64,000 nt of DNA from Acetobacter indonesiensis. Lineage in GTDB: Bacteria; Pseudomonadota; Alphaproteobacteria; Acetobacterales; Acetobacteraceae. Below are positions 44,852 to 53,977 of the stretch, piece after piece. Each line of letters starts with the position of its first letter. Positions within the stretch are counted from its first letter, which is position 1. The DNA is taken from contig NZ_BAMW01000045.1 in NCBI RefSeq assembly GCF_000963945.1, positions 62,001-126,000 of the forward strand, written 5' to 3'. The notes beneath the pieces were generated by a model. The model made no database searches and had not been told where the DNA came from. It worked only from the letters and a program-made list of their open reading frames with translations. Both the position numbers and the translations under genes were made by a program.

Positions 44852-45922
44852 GTGTCTCACAATACCTTTGGCCACCTGTTTCGCGTCACGACCTGGGGTG
44901 AAAGCCATGGCCCGGCCATTGGTTGTGTTGTAGACGGCTGCCCACCACGCCTTTCGCTATCGGAAGCAGATATCCAGCCTTTTCTTGATAAGAGGAAGCC
45001 GGGCCAGTCTGCTTTCACTACGCAACGGCGGGAGGCAGACGCTGTGCGTATCCTGTCCGGCGTGTTTGAAGGACAGACAACGGGTACGCCTATCTCTTTG
45101 TTGATCGAAAATACGGACCAACGATCAAAGGATTATGGTGACATTGCCCAGACCTATCGTCCTGGGCATGCTGATCTGACCTATGACCAGAAATACGGTA
45201 TCCGCGACTATCGCGGAGGGGGGCGGTCGTCAGCCCGTGAAACGGCAAGTCGCGTTGCGGCTGGTGCTGTTGCCCGACGTATTCTGGGGGATGATATAAA
45301 AATCCGTGGGGCTTTGGTTCAGCTTGGCCCACATAAAATAGACCGCACCCGCTGGGACTGGGAACAAGTAGAGAAAAATCCGTTCTTCTGTCCGGACGCG
45401 GCGGTGGTGCCCCAGTGGGAAGACTATCTTGCCGGTATTCGTAAGGATGGTCTCTCGATTGGTGCGGTCATTGAAGTTATCGCGGAAAATGTTCCAGCCG
45501 GGTTGGGTGCGCCGATCTACGGCAAGCTGGATTCCGATTTGGCCGCAGCATTGATGAGTATCAACGCTGTAAAGGGTGTCGAGATTGGGGATGGTTTTGC
45601 GTCTGCCGCACTGACAGGTGTTGAAAATGCGGACCCTCTTTCCATGAAAGATGGGAAAGTGGTGTTTGGGGCCAACCACGCAGGCGGCATTCTTGGTGGT
45701 ATCTCCAGCGGTCAGCCTATTGTAGCGCGTTTTGCGGTTAAACCGACCAGTTCAATGCTGGCACCTGTTCCTTCCGTTACACGGGATGGACAGGAAAAAG
45801 ACGTGATTACCAAAGGGCGACATGACCCCTGCGTTGGTATTCGTGCCGTGCCGGTAGGTGAGGCAATGATGGCCTGCGTTCTGGCAGACCATCATTTGCG
45901 CCACAGAGGGCAGATAGGCTGA
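44852..45922 (+). CDS. aroC: Chorismate synthase
   Basis: Final step of the shikimate pathway, needs reduced FMN. 356 residues. Three family signatures: [17 protein letters not shown] (residues about 13-29), [20 protein letters not shown] (about 112-131) and [20 protein letters not shown] (about 325-344). GTG start at 44852. Cotranscribed with fabI by spacing; convergent with osmC (1 bp gap). Confidence 0.97.
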   Translation: MSHNTFGHLFRVTTWGESHGPAIGCVVDGCPPRLSLSEADIQPFLDKRKPGQSAFTTQRREADAVRILSGVFEGQTTGTPISLLIENTDQRSKDYGDIAQTYRPGHADLTYDQKYGIRDYRGGGRSSARETASRVAAGAVARRILGDDIKIRGALVQLGPHKIDRTRWDWEQVEKNPFFCPDAAVVPQWEDYLAGIRKDGLSIGAVIEVIAENVPAGLGAPIYGKLDSDLAAALMSINAVKGVEIGDGFASAALTGVENADPLSMKDGKVVFGANHAGGILGGISSGQPIVARFAVKPTSSMLAPVPSVTRDGQEKDVITKGRHDPCVGIRAVPVGEAMMACVLADHHLRHRGQIG

Positions 45923-45923
45923 A

Positions 45924-46355
45924 CTAGCCTACCAGTTTTGCATCCAGCGTGATGGTTGCCTTGAAGAGTTTGGAGACTGGACAGCCCGTTTTAGCCTTGT
46001 TGGCCAGTTCTTCAAATTGCTCCTGCGTAGCGCCCGGAATGTTTGCTTCCAGAGTCAGGGCAACTGCATCAATTTCAAAACCGTCAGCAACCTTATTCAG
46101 GCTGACGACTGCTTTTGTATCAATTGATTTTGCTGTCAGGCCCGCGTTGCCCAGAATAAGGGAGAACGCCATGGAAAAGCAGGCGGCATGGGCCGCACCC
46201 AGAAGTTCTTCCGGGTTGGTGCCAGGCTTGTCTTCAAACCGAGTATTAAAGCCATAAGGCTGCTGGTTGAGAGCCTGACTTTCAGTTGAAACCGTGCCTT
46301 TGCCTTCCTTAATTGGGCCTTCCCAATGCGCGGTACCGTATTTTTTAATTGTCAT
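45924..46355 (-). CDS. osmC: OsmC-type organic hydroperoxide peroxiredoxin
   Basis: 143 residues. Family pattern: KKYGTAHWEGPIKEGKGTVS at the N-terminus, TNPEELLGAAHAACFSMAFS with the first catalytic Cys (about residue 60), and KTGCPVSKLFKATITLDAKL with the second (about 125). It detoxifies organic hydroperoxides. A clear AAAGGAA ribosome site precedes the ATG. Divergent from mqo, with a 261-bp gap between starts. Confidence 0.95.
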   Translation of the reverse strand: MTIKKYGTAHWEGPIKEGKGTVSTESQALNQQPYGFNTRFEDKPGTNPEELLGAAHAACFSMAFSLILGNAGLTAKSIDTKAVVSLNKVADGFEIDAVALTLEANIPGATQEQFEELANKAKTGCPVSKLFKATITLDAKLVG

Positions 46356-46616
46356 GACGTGGTTCCTTTAATCCATACTGGCTTGCAGGTTCGGTCACAG
46401 AACGCATTTTTTGCACCAGAGTTCATTGCAATGCTGCTCCGCTCTCGCAGAGATGAGGACGGTGTTGGTGCGAAGTTGTGCCATATCTTTCTGTCATAGC
46501 TGCGGTTTCGTATGTTGCCGATCTTGCTGGCCAGCAGGGGCTGCTGCATGCGGAAATGCTTTCCGGCGTTGTCTCTTTCCCATTACACAAGAGACCGTGC
46601 TGATAATTCGGAGACC

Positions 46617-48116
46617 ATGATGAGTTCCACCACGACCGATAACGCTTCTTCTGTTGATGTCGTCCTGATTGGTGGGGGCGTAATGAGCGCCACGCTGGGG
46701 GCTTTTATCAGACAGCTTCAGCCCGATTGGAGCATCAGCATTTTTGAACGCCTGGATAATGTGGCGGAAGAAAGTTCGGATGCCTGGAACAACGCGGGAA
46801 CAGGCCATTCCGCGTTATGTGAATTGAATTACACCCCCCAACTTGCTGACGGCAGTGTAGATATCAGCAAGGCTGTGGGTGTGAATGAATCGTTCCAGAT
46901 TTCACGCCAGTTCTGGGCTTATCTGGTGGAGCAGGGGATTATTGCCAACCCGCGCGACTTCATTACGCCGGTGCCGCATATGAGCTTTGTGTGGGGGGAG
47001 CAGAATGTCTCCTTTCTGCGGAAGAGGTATGAGGCGTTAAGCGCTCATCCATTGTTTGCCGGGATGGAGTATTCGGAAGACCCGGCCCAGATGGCCCAGT
47101 GGATGCCATTGGTCATGCAAAATCGGCCGGCCGGTCAGAAGCTTGCCATTACCCGTAGCCTGAATGGAACGGACGTAAATTTTGGGGCATTAACGCGTCT
47201 ACTGTTTGGCTATTTGGCAAGCACACCCGCTTGCACCTTGCATACGAAACATGATGTTCAGGACATTACCCGAGGAAGTGACGGGCGTTGGCGCGTACAG
47301 GTGCAGGACCTACGCCTGAACACACAACGCACCGTCAGTGCAAAATTTGTGTTTATTGGCGGCGGCGGCGGTGCTCTGCCACTGTTGCAGAAAACAGGAA
47401 TCCCTGAATCACGAGGTGTGGGAGGTTTCCCTGTCAGTGGCCAGTTCCTACGGTGCAAAAACCCGGACATCATCGCGCAGCACCATGCAAAAGTATATGG
47501 CAAGGCGTCAGTAGGGGCTCCCCCCATGTCCGTGCCACATCTGGATACTCGCGTAATTAACGGGCAACGGGCGTTGCTTTTCGGACCATACGCCGGATTT
47601 TCGACGCGCTTCCTGAAACACGGCTCCCTAATGGACCTGCCAAAATCTGTCAGAGGCAATAATCTTGGTGCCATGTTGGCTGTGGCACGAGATAACTGGG
47701 CGCTGACAAAATATCTCATTCAGCAGGTCATGCAGTCCAACAATGACCGCATGAATGCTTTGCGTGACTTTGTGCCCGATGCTCGGCCGGAAGACTGGGA
47801 ACTGGTCACGGCTGGCCAGCGTGTACAAATTATCAAGAAGGATGCCAAAAAAGGAGGCGTTCTTCAGTTTGGGACAGAAGTTATTGCCAGCCAGGACGGA
47901 TCGGTTGCGGCTCTGCTGGGCGCGTCTCCGGGGGCATCAACCGCTGCCCCAATTATGCTGACAGTTCTGAAAAAATGCTTTGCTGACAAGCTGCCAGAAT
48001 GGGAGGCAAAGCTGAAAATAATGGTGCCGTCTTATGGGCAGACATTGGCAAACAACCCAGAACTCTGCACGCAACTGCGAGACAAGACGACGGACGTTCT
48101 GAAACTGAAAGACTGA
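46617..48116 (+). CDS. mqo: Malate:quinone oxidoreductase
   Basis: Membrane-associated FAD enzyme that oxidises malate and reduces quinone, bypassing NAD-malate dehydrogenase; common in acetic acid bacteria. 499 residues. FAD dinucleotide motif [17 protein letters not shown] (residues about 13-29), [20 protein letters not shown] (about 44-63), [20 protein letters not shown], and the C-terminal [21 protein letters not shown] 46617 or 46620; GGAG lies just upstream. Confidence 0.96.
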   Translation: MMSSTTTDNASSVDVVLIGGGVMSATLGAFIRQLQPDWSISIFERLDNVAEESSDAWNNAGTGHSALCELNYTPQLADGSVDISKAVGVNESFQISRQFWAYLVEQGIIANPRDFITPVPHMSFVWGEQNVSFLRKRYEALSAHPLFAGMEYSEDPAQMAQWMPLVMQNRPAGQKLAITRSLNGTDVNFGALTRLLFGYLASTPACTLHTKHDVQDITRGSDGRWRVQVQDLRLNTQRTVSAKFVFIGGGGGALPLLQKTGIPESRGVGGFPVSGQFLRCKNPDIIAQHHAKVYGKASVGAPPMSVPHLDTRVINGQRALLFGPYAGFSTRFLKHGSLMDLPKSVRGNNLGAMLAVARDNWALTKYLIQQVMQSNNDRMNALRDFVPDARPEDWELVTAGQRVQIIKKDAKKGGVLQFGTEVIASQDGSVAALLGASPGASTAAPIMLTVLKKCFADKLPEWEAKLKIMVPSYGQTLANNPELCTQLRDKTTDVLKLKD

Positions 48117-48123
48117 TTTTTAT

Positions 48124-48154
48124 AAAGGGCTGTGTGATTGTCACATAGCCCTTT
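48124..48154. terminator. Bidirectional terminator between mqo and queD
   Basis: AAAGGGCTGTGTGA (48124-48137), loop TTG, TCACATAGCCCTTT, a 14-bp stem with one G-U pair. Flanked by T-rich sequence on the left and a short T end on the right, serving both convergent genes. Confidence 0.82.
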
Positions 48155-48195
48155 ACCAGACTAAGATCCTGACTGTTTGGTTTCCGTTCAACACA

Positions 48196-48726
48196 TCATG
48201 GTATGTTTGAAACGGACATATCAGATCGATGCCACCAGCATTCAGAGATCGTATCACGCTTGGGGATAAAATCATTTGGATCCCCGCTGAACGTCACTGT
48301 GTTTGTGGGTGTTTCCTGCAATGATAGTTCAGTGCAACGTAGCAGGTTGCCTTCAGCCTGCAAAAACGCTCCAATCTTTGCCATCATCAGGCAGACCATC
48401 AGTTCCGTTGTTGGATCACCCGGTGTGACAACAATCCGTCGGGCGCGGGCTGGTTCGTGCGTTTTGAACCAGTCAAGCAGAGGATCATCCTCAGCAAGCT
48501 GTAGGGCGTGATCCAGTTTTTCATCAACGAAACGATGCCAAGTGCTTTTCGCCTTCTGAAACGAAACCGGCATGTTGCCGTGACCATCAAGGCGTGCAGG
48601 CTGCGTCGGAGACAGTTTGACCGTCACAAATTCATTGTGGCCATGGGGCAGGGCGCACGATTCACTGGCTCCATGAATAAGCCGATGCCCCATTGAAAAG
48701 CGACGGGTGAAAACAAGATCAGGCAT
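48196..48726 (-). CDS. queD: 6-carboxytetrahydropterin synthase QueD
   Basis: Makes 6-carboxytetrahydropterin in the preQ0/queuosine pathway. 176 residues of the PTPS fold. Zinc His residues in SMGHRLIHG and [12 protein letters not shown]; the Cys of CALPHGHN gives the CxxxHGH pattern expected for QueD. The C-terminal Glu/His region is [12 protein letters not shown]. Longer than the compact E. coli enzyme, with an extra C-terminal tail ([12 protein letters not shown]). ATG 48726 overlaps the end of queC by 8 bases. Confidence 0.93.
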   Translation of the reverse strand: MPDLVFTRRFSMGHRLIHGASESCALPHGHNEFVTVKLSPTQPARLDGHGNMPVSFQKAKSTWHRFVDEKLDHALQLAEDDPLLDWFKTHEPARARRIVVTPGDPTTELMVCLMMAKIGAFLQAEGNLLRCTELSLQETPTNTVTFSGDPNDFIPKRDTISECWWHRSDMSVSNIP

Positions 48727-49447
48727 TTGCTTTTCCTGCCTGATAGTCTTCCCATCCTGTGCGTCGCAGGTCACAAGCTGGGCACTTTCCACATCCATGC
48801 CCCCAGGGATGAATGGTATTTCGATCCCCCAGATAACAGGTATGGCTTTCCTGATTGATCAATGTGACCAGTTTTTCGCCACCAATTTCTTCAGCCAAAG
48901 CCCATGTTTCTGCTTTATTGATCCACATTAAAGGGGTGTGCAGAACATAACGAGAATCCATCCCGAGATTCAACGCAACCTGAACGGCCTTAATGGTGTC
49001 ATCCCGGCAGTCTGGATAGCCCGAATAATCAGTTTCACACACACCGGTTATAATGTGCCGAATACCGCGACGGGCCGCTAAAGCTGCGGCGAACGTCAGA
49101 AAAATGATATTTCGGCCCGGAACGAACGTGTTGGGAAGTCCACCTTCGGCTAAAGCAATTTCAGCATCACGGGTGAGAGCTGTTTCAGAAATCTCGCCCA
49201 ACGCACCAAGCGCGATTGTATGATCCATGCCCAACCGCTCTGCCCACAGCGGATTTTGACCGCGCATACCATCACGTAGGGCTTCCCGGCAGTCCAATTC
49301 AACAGCGTGCCGTTGGCCGTAATCAAACCCCATTGTTTCTACGCGCTCAAACCGTGTCAGCGCCCAGGCAAGGCATGTTGCTGAATCCTGCCCCCCGGAA
49401 AACAGGACAAGAGCCGACTCTTTTTGAGCGTGGGAAGAAAGAGGCAT
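48719..49447 (-). CDS. queC: 7-cyano-7-deazaguanine synthase QueC
   Basis: ATP-dependent conversion of carboxydeazaguanine to preQ0. 242 residues. PP-loop [18 protein letters not shown] (about residues 13-30), [20 protein letters not shown] and zinc Cys cluster [17 protein letters not shown] at the C-terminus (four Cys with C in CYLGDR nearby). Starts 3 bp after queE and overlaps queD. Confidence 0.97.
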   Translation of the reverse strand: MPLSSHAQKESALVLFSGGQDSATCLAWALTRFERVETMGFDYGQRHAVELDCREALRDGMRGQNPLWAERLGMDHTIALGALGEISETALTRDAEIALAEGGLPNTFVPGRNIIFLTFAAALAARRGIRHIITGVCETDYSGYPDCRDDTIKAVQVALNLGMDSRYVLHTPLMWINKAETWALAEEIGGEKLVTLINQESHTCYLGDRNTIHPWGHGCGKCPACDLRRTGWEDYQAGKANA

Positions 49448-49450
49448 GAA

Positions 49451-50095
49451 TTAAGGAATACCAGTTAGCTTGTGGGTCTGAAGAGACAAGCCCCATTGAG
49501 GATGTGTCATGCAGTATGCGATTGCTGCCTGTATATTGGTGCTCTGGTTCGGCCCGTCCATGGGTTGTAACCAGAAATGTTTGAAATCGAGTTTGCTCAA
49601 GCTGGCAGGATCTAGGCCGGGTTGAGGGAAAACCAGCTTGAGTTCTGTGCCGCTTGTTTGTTCAAGTGTGCTGCCAGCTTTCGGGCTGATACAAAGCCAG
49701 TCAATGCCAGCCGGGGCAACGACAGTCCCATTGCTTTCAACAGCGATGCTGAAGCCTCGTTTATGCATCGCATCGATCAAAGTGGCATCAAGCTGGAGCA
49801 GGGGCTCGCCACCTGTAAAGACAACCAGACCGGGTGTGGAGGACGTAAGAGGGTTTTCCGGCCACTGACTTAAAATGGCGTCTGCTAAGGTATCAGCCGT
49901 TTCAAACTTACCACCGCCGTCACCATCTGTGCCGATAAAGTCGGTATCGCAAAACTGACAGACAGCTTTTGCGCGATCTTCTTCACGGCCGGTCCAAAGA
50001 TTGCAGCCTGTAAAGCGGCAGAACACCGCGGCGCGTCCTGCCTGTCCTCCTTCACCTTGCAGTGTGAGGAAAATTTCCTTCACGGAATACGTCAT
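49451..50095 (-). CDS. queE: 7-carboxy-7-deazaguanine synthase QueE
   Basis: Radical-SAM enzyme forming the deazaguanine ring. 214 residues. Instead of CX3CX2C, the cluster is C-N-L-W-S/T-type: GCNLWTGREEDRAKAVCQFC, a CX14CX2C spacing followed by DTDFIGTDGDGG, the known variant used by many proteobacteria. VVFTGGEPLLQLD binds SAM. N-terminus YSVKEIFLTLQGEGGQAGRA is the family start. It lies 21 bp downstream of bioB. Confidence 0.96.
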   Translation of the reverse strand: MTYSVKEIFLTLQGEGGQAGRAAVFCRFTGCNLWTGREEDRAKAVCQFCDTDFIGTDGDGGGKFETADTLADAILSQWPENPLTSSTPGLVVFTGGEPLLQLDATLIDAMHKRGFSIAVESNGTVVAPAGIDWLCISPKAGSTLEQTSGTELKLVFPQPGLDPASLSKLDFKHFWLQPMDGPNQSTNIQAAIAYCMTHPQWGLSLQTHKLTGIP

Positions 50096-50116
50096 TGTTC
50101 AGGGGCCAGTTGCCAA

Positions 50117-51190
50117 TCAGGCCTGTGCGGCTTCCAGGCCAATGCCCGTCGTATGCATGCCCAGTCGGTCAAGGAGTTTGCGATCGCGCTGCGCTTGCGG
50201 GTTTGGGGTGGTCAAAAGGCGTTCGCCATAGAAAATGGAGTTTGCACCCGCAAGAAAACAAAGCGTCTGAGTCTCGTCGCTCATGTTTTCACGGCCTGCG
50301 GCCAAACGAACGCGGCTTTTGGGCATCGTGATACGCGCCGCAGCAATCATGCGAACAAAATCAAGTGGATCAATTTCTTCGGCTTCACCCAGAGGCGTTC
50401 CTTTGACGCGCACCAACAGGTTGATGGGCACACTTTCCGGGTGCGTCGGCAGCGTTGCGAGGGCTGCAATCAGGCCTGCGCGGTCGGTCTCATTTTCGCC
50501 CATTCCGACAATTCCGCCGCAACAGACATTAATGCCCGCATCACGCACGTTGGAGAGTGTATCCAGCCGATCCTGATAGGTCCGTGTGCTGATAATTTCG
50601 CCGTAGAATTCAGGTGAGGTATCGAGGTTATGGTTATAGTAATCCAGCCCCGCGTCTTTCAGCTTCCCGGCTTGGGCAGAATCAAGCATGCCAAGAGTCA
50701 CGCAGGTTTCAAGCCCCAGTTCTTTAACACCTTCAACCATGGCGCAGACTGTTTCCAGATCATGGTCTTTAGGGGACCGCCATGCTGCCCCCATGCAGAA
50801 GCGGCTGGCACCAGCATTTTTGGCTTTACGGGCTTCGTCCAGAACTTTTTCAACCGCCATCAAGCGGTCTGCTTTGACGCTTTTTTCGTGCCGCGCGCTT
50901 TGCGGGCAATAAGCACAGTCTTCTGGGCATCCACCCGTTTTAATGGAAAGTAGGGTGGATATCTGAATATCTGTGGGGTCAAAATAGGTACGATGAAGCG
51001 CCTGTGCTCGGAACATCAATTCAGGGAAGGGCAAATCAAGAAGAGCCTGAATCTCTGCTACCGTCCAATCATTACGGACTTCGGCGTCAGTGCTGGTGAC
51101 AACTGGCACAGGTGAAGTGGGACGAGCAACAGAAGATGAACCATCAGGCATGGGGGAAACCGAATTTTTATGAAATGGAGCCCGCAACAT
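50117..51190 (-). CDS. bioB: Biotin synthase
   Basis: Radical-SAM enzyme inserting sulfur into dethiobiotin. 357 residues. Cluster motif [16 protein letters not shown] (about residues 86-101), [30 protein letters not shown], and [18 protein letters not shown] with the [2Fe-2S] ligands. Start ATG 51190; ATG 51151 ([11 protein letters not shown]) is possible, neither with a strong ribosome site. First gene of a bioB-queE-queC-queD run. No other bio gene is nearby, so the other biotin genes must be elsewhere. Confidence 0.95.
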   Translation of the reverse strand: MLRAPFHKNSVSPMPDGSSSVARPTSPVPVVTSTDAEVRNDWTVAEIQALLDLPFPELMFRAQALHRTYFDPTDIQISTLLSIKTGGCPEDCAYCPQSARHEKSVKADRLMAVEKVLDEARKAKNAGASRFCMGAAWRSPKDHDLETVCAMVEGVKELGLETCVTLGMLDSAQAGKLKDAGLDYYNHNLDTSPEFYGEIISTRTYQDRLDTLSNVRDAGINVCCGGIVGMGENETDRAGLIAALATLPTHPESVPINLLVRVKGTPLGEAEEIDPLDFVRMIAAARITMPKSRVRLAAGRENMSDETQTLCFLAGANSIFYGERLLTTPNPQAQRDRKLLDRLGMHTTGIGLEAAQA

Positions 51191-51501
51191 ATCTGCTTTG
51201 TGCCGACAATGCCAGTATGCAGAATGTTGCGACCGCTAGAAGCTCTAAAACATAAGGTCTGTGTAGGTTTTTGATAAAGGATATAGCAAGCTTATCAAGA
51301 CCTTATTCACCACAAAACAGGCTGGGTATGCTGGGGTATAACCCGTTGAACAGTGGCTTTTTCCGGAATGTTATCGAGAACCGGCATGACAATTGGCGGT
51401 GAGTAACGCTACACTTGAAGCGAGTAAAATAGTCGGAAATGAAGCAGAGAAAAATCTGTTCGTGACTGATTCGGTGTAGCTTTTTGAAGGATTGTAAAGT
51501 C
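51191..51501. other. Gap between bioB and the DUF333 lipoprotein
   Basis: 311 bp between divergent genes, AT-rich, no gene or RNA supported. It holds the bioB-que and lipoprotein promoters; I saw no clear BirA-type palindrome. Confidence 0.5.
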
Positions 51502-51792
51502 ATGAAGCAGATGTTCGGCCAGTTAGGGGCAGTTGCTGTGCTGCTGTGCTCTGTAGGGTTGTTAGCGGGTTGTCAGGCTCATCATGATGACAACAATGGA
51601 TCAACCCAGCGTGTTCGGCCGCTCCGTATTCCTAATCCGGCAGCATTGTATTGCACGAAAAAAGGCGGAACCATCACGATGGAGCATCAGGAAGGCAAAG
51701 GGCAGGTGAGTTACTGCCATCTGCCTGATGGTACCGTCATGGAAGAATGGGCGCTTTTTCGACGTGACAACCCGAAGCCAGCAGCGAACTAA
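51502..51792 (+). CDS. Small DUF333-type lipoprotein
   Basis: 96 residues. Type II signal with lipobox LLAGC (Cys24) after a hydrophobic run (AVAVLLCSVGLLAG). The core (NPAALYCTKKGGTITMEHQE to YCHLPDGTVMEEWALFRRD) matches the DUF333 module, formerly called putative hemolysin: two Cys plus C-terminal EEWALFR. Function unknown. GAAGGA precedes ATG 51502. A single-gene unit. Confidence 0.85.
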   Translation: MKQMFGQLGAVAVLLCSVGLLAGCQAHHDDNNGSTQRVRPLRIPNPAALYCTKKGGTITMEHQEGKGQVSYCHLPDGTVMEEWALFRRDNPKPAAN

Positions 51793-52405
51793 ACCAAGAA
51801 ATTAGTTCGAGTGAAATTGGGAGGCTATCTAATAAGGTAGCTTCTCAATGTAGCGAGACAATTACAGGCCCAAACCATGTGTGGGGGTCGAACGCAACCA
51901 CACTCAAAAACCAGCAGATAAAAATATCATAAGATATATTATGCCAACTAAAATGATAATGAGCTTTTTATGAGGCTATCTTGTCAGCAAACTCTGCCCG
52001 CTGGCATGTTGAGCGTTAGCCAATTCCTGATCTGGGATGTGGTGTGGATTTTCAAATGAAACGATACTCAAGTTAGCAAGCGATGGACCTCATCTCTGTC
52101 GCACTCTGCCTGCACCTAGGTCGTAGACCCATCACTATGATGTCCCATGGTCATCATGGGATCAAAACTTCCACAGTCAAACGGCCAACAGCTTTCATTT
52201 TTGAGGAATGGGTGTGCTTTCGATTATATATCGATTGAAATCGTGCATCTCGGAAATTTTATCTCCCGTATGGATGTGTCTTTTGGAATACCTTTAATGC
52301 GAAAAATTGCGGATAAATGTGGTGGAACAGTCTTGAATGTGGAGTCTCTAGTGTATAATTGAACTCAAACACGACCATGACCCGTCTTTTATGGAACATG
52401 CTTTT
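51793..52405. other. AT-rich stretch of about 0.6 kb with no recognised gene
   Basis: Clearly richer in A and T than its flanks, with short frames (52147-52362 and 52084-52236) that match nothing I know and lack convincing ribosome sites. One hairpin is visible: TGAT(GT)CCCATG (52138-52149), loop GTCAT, CATGGGATCA (52155-52164). It must contain the cysH promoter and may hold a regulatory leader, an sRNA or a decayed gene. Confidence 0.5.
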
Positions 52406-53092
52406 ATGTCTGTTGCTTCGGAAATTCTCACGGCTCTACGGTCAGAGGAGCATGATCCAGTTAGATTGCTACGGTCAGCCAGTAATCTGTTGGGTGACGA
52501 AATTGCTGTCATGTCCTCTTTTGGGGCTGAATCTGCTCTATTGTTAGCTTTTGTTGCCGAAGCAGCGCCAGATATGCGTGTTCTATTTTTAGAAACGGGA
52601 AAACATTTTCCTGAAACACTTGCTTACCGCTCGGAGTTGGCGCGCTTTCTCGGACTGACAAATGTGCAGGATATCAAGCCATATCTTGCTCAGGTGAAGG
52701 ACCGTGACCCTACTGGTGAGTTGTGGGCTTTTGACCCGGATGCCTGCTGCCAGTTGCGTAAAGTAGAGCCGCTTGATGCAGCCACCCTCTCCTTTCCTGT
52801 GTTGGTTACAGGGCGTAAGCGGGGGCAGGCCTCCACTCGGGCCGCTTTGCCTGTGGTTGAGGAAAAACCTGATGGGCAGGTTCGTTTAAACCCGCTGGCG
52901 TCTTGGTCTGCTGATGAAATTACGGATGAAATGAAGCGTCGCGGGCTGCCGCCTCATCCTCTTGTCTCAAAAGGTTACCCTTCTATCGGGTGTGCTCCGT
53001 GCACGCGGCCGGTGGGAGAAAATCAGGATGCACGTTCGGGGCGCTGGGCCGGTCTGTCAAAGACCGAATGCGGCATCCATACGGCCAGCTAG
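52406..53092 (+). CDS. cysH: FeS-type adenylylsulfate reductase CysH
   Basis: Reduces activated sulfate (APS, possibly PAPS) to sulfite. 228 residues. The PP-loop-like ADGE region is IAVMSSFGAESALLL. Four Fe-S cysteines are present: the pair in FDPDACCQLRKVEPL and CAPC in GYPSIGCAPCTRPVGENQDA; the nucleophile is in KTECGIH near the end. The two Cys pairs are the mark of the [4Fe-4S] assimilatory APS reductases rather than the cluster-free E. coli-type PAPS reductase. ATG 52406 is preceded by GGAAC; ATG 52391 is possible. Confidence 0.93.
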   Translation: MSVASEILTALRSEEHDPVRLLRSASNLLGDEIAVMSSFGAESALLLAFVAEAAPDMRVLFLETGKHFPETLAYRSELARFLGLTNVQDIKPYLAQVKDRDPTGELWAFDPDACCQLRKVEPLDAATLSFPVLVTGRKRGQASTRAALPVVEEKPDGQVRLNPLASWSADEITDEMKRRGLPPHPLVSKGYPSIGCAPCTRPVGENQDARSGRWAGLSKTECGIHTAS

Positions 53093-53113
53093 CAAAGCGC
53101 TGGATATTCCACC

Positions 53114-53950
53114 ATGAAAAACAGTAATTCCCCACAGACAGGTTTTGAGAGCACTATGGACCATCTTGATCAGCTTGAAGCGCAAAGCGTCTTTATCCTT
53201 CGCGAGGCCTATCGCAAGCTTCGTCCTCTGGCCATGCTATGGTCATTGGGGAAAGATTCAAATGTAATGGTCTGGCTGGCCAAGAAAGCATTTTTGGGCC
53301 GGGTTCCCTTCCCTGTCATGCATGTTGATACAGGTAAAAAATTCCCTGAAATGTACAATTTTCGGGATGAATATACCAAAAGATGGGATCTGGATCTTCT
53401 GTTGGGTACATGCCCGCCCGTAGAAGAAATGGACCCGTCGCTTCCGCCTGCAGCCCGGTCAGCGGCACGGAAGACCGCTGGTCTGGCAGCTATGATTGAG
53501 AAGCACAAACTTCAGGGGGTTATTGCCGGTATTCGCCGTGATGAGCAGGGTACGCGTGCGAAAGAACGCGTTTTCAGTCCGCGTGGTGCCAGCCATAAGT
53601 GGGATATCCGTAATCAGCCGCCCGAATTCTGGGATCAATACGCGACCCCTCATGAAGAAGGTATGCATATCCGTGTGCATCCTCTGCTGGCTTGGCGTGA
53701 AATTGACATCTGGCGCTATATTGAGCGCGAAGGTATCCCGCTGGTTGACCTCTATTTTGCCAAAAACGGCAAAAGATACCGGTCGCTTGGCGATCAGGAT
53801 ATTACCAATCCGGTAGAAAGCAACGCGTCCACGCTGGCGGAAGTCATTGCTGAACTGGAAACTACCCGCACATCTGAACGCTCAGGCCGCGCTATGGACC
53901 ATGAGTCTGAAGACGCTTTCGAGCGTCTGCGTGTTGCTGGCTATCTCTGA
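53114..53950 (+). CDS. cysD: Sulfate adenylyltransferase subunit CysD
   Basis: Small, catalytic subunit of ATP sulfurylase. 278 residues (264 from ATG 53156, whose MDHLDQLEAQSVFILREAY fits the family N-terminus better). PP-loop MLWSLGKDSNVMVWLAKKAF, VMHVDTGKKFPEMYNFRDEY, AGIRRDEQGTRAKERVFSPR, VESNASTLAEVIAELETTRT and ERSGRAMDHE. The region between AKNGKRYRSLGD and NPVESN is much shorter than in E. coli CysD, so this is the compact variant. Followed by cysNC 27 bp downstream. Confidence 0.95.
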   Translation: MKNSNSPQTGFESTMDHLDQLEAQSVFILREAYRKLRPLAMLWSLGKDSNVMVWLAKKAFLGRVPFPVMHVDTGKKFPEMYNFRDEYTKRWDLDLLLGTCPPVEEMDPSLPPAARSAARKTAGLAAMIEKHKLQGVIAGIRRDEQGTRAKERVFSPRGASHKWDIRNQPPEFWDQYATPHEEGMHIRVHPLLAWREIDIWRYIEREGIPLVDLYFAKNGKRYRSLGDQDITNPVESNASTLAEVIAELETTRTSERSGRAMDHESEDAFERLRVAGYL

Positions 53951-53977
53951 TCATTTGGTGCGGACGGGAATATATTC

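Noticed and set aside
52147..52362. 71-codon frame in the AT-rich gap before cysH
   Set aside because: No ribosome site, no known family and unusual codon use; could be real but not supportable, so kept only within the gap description.
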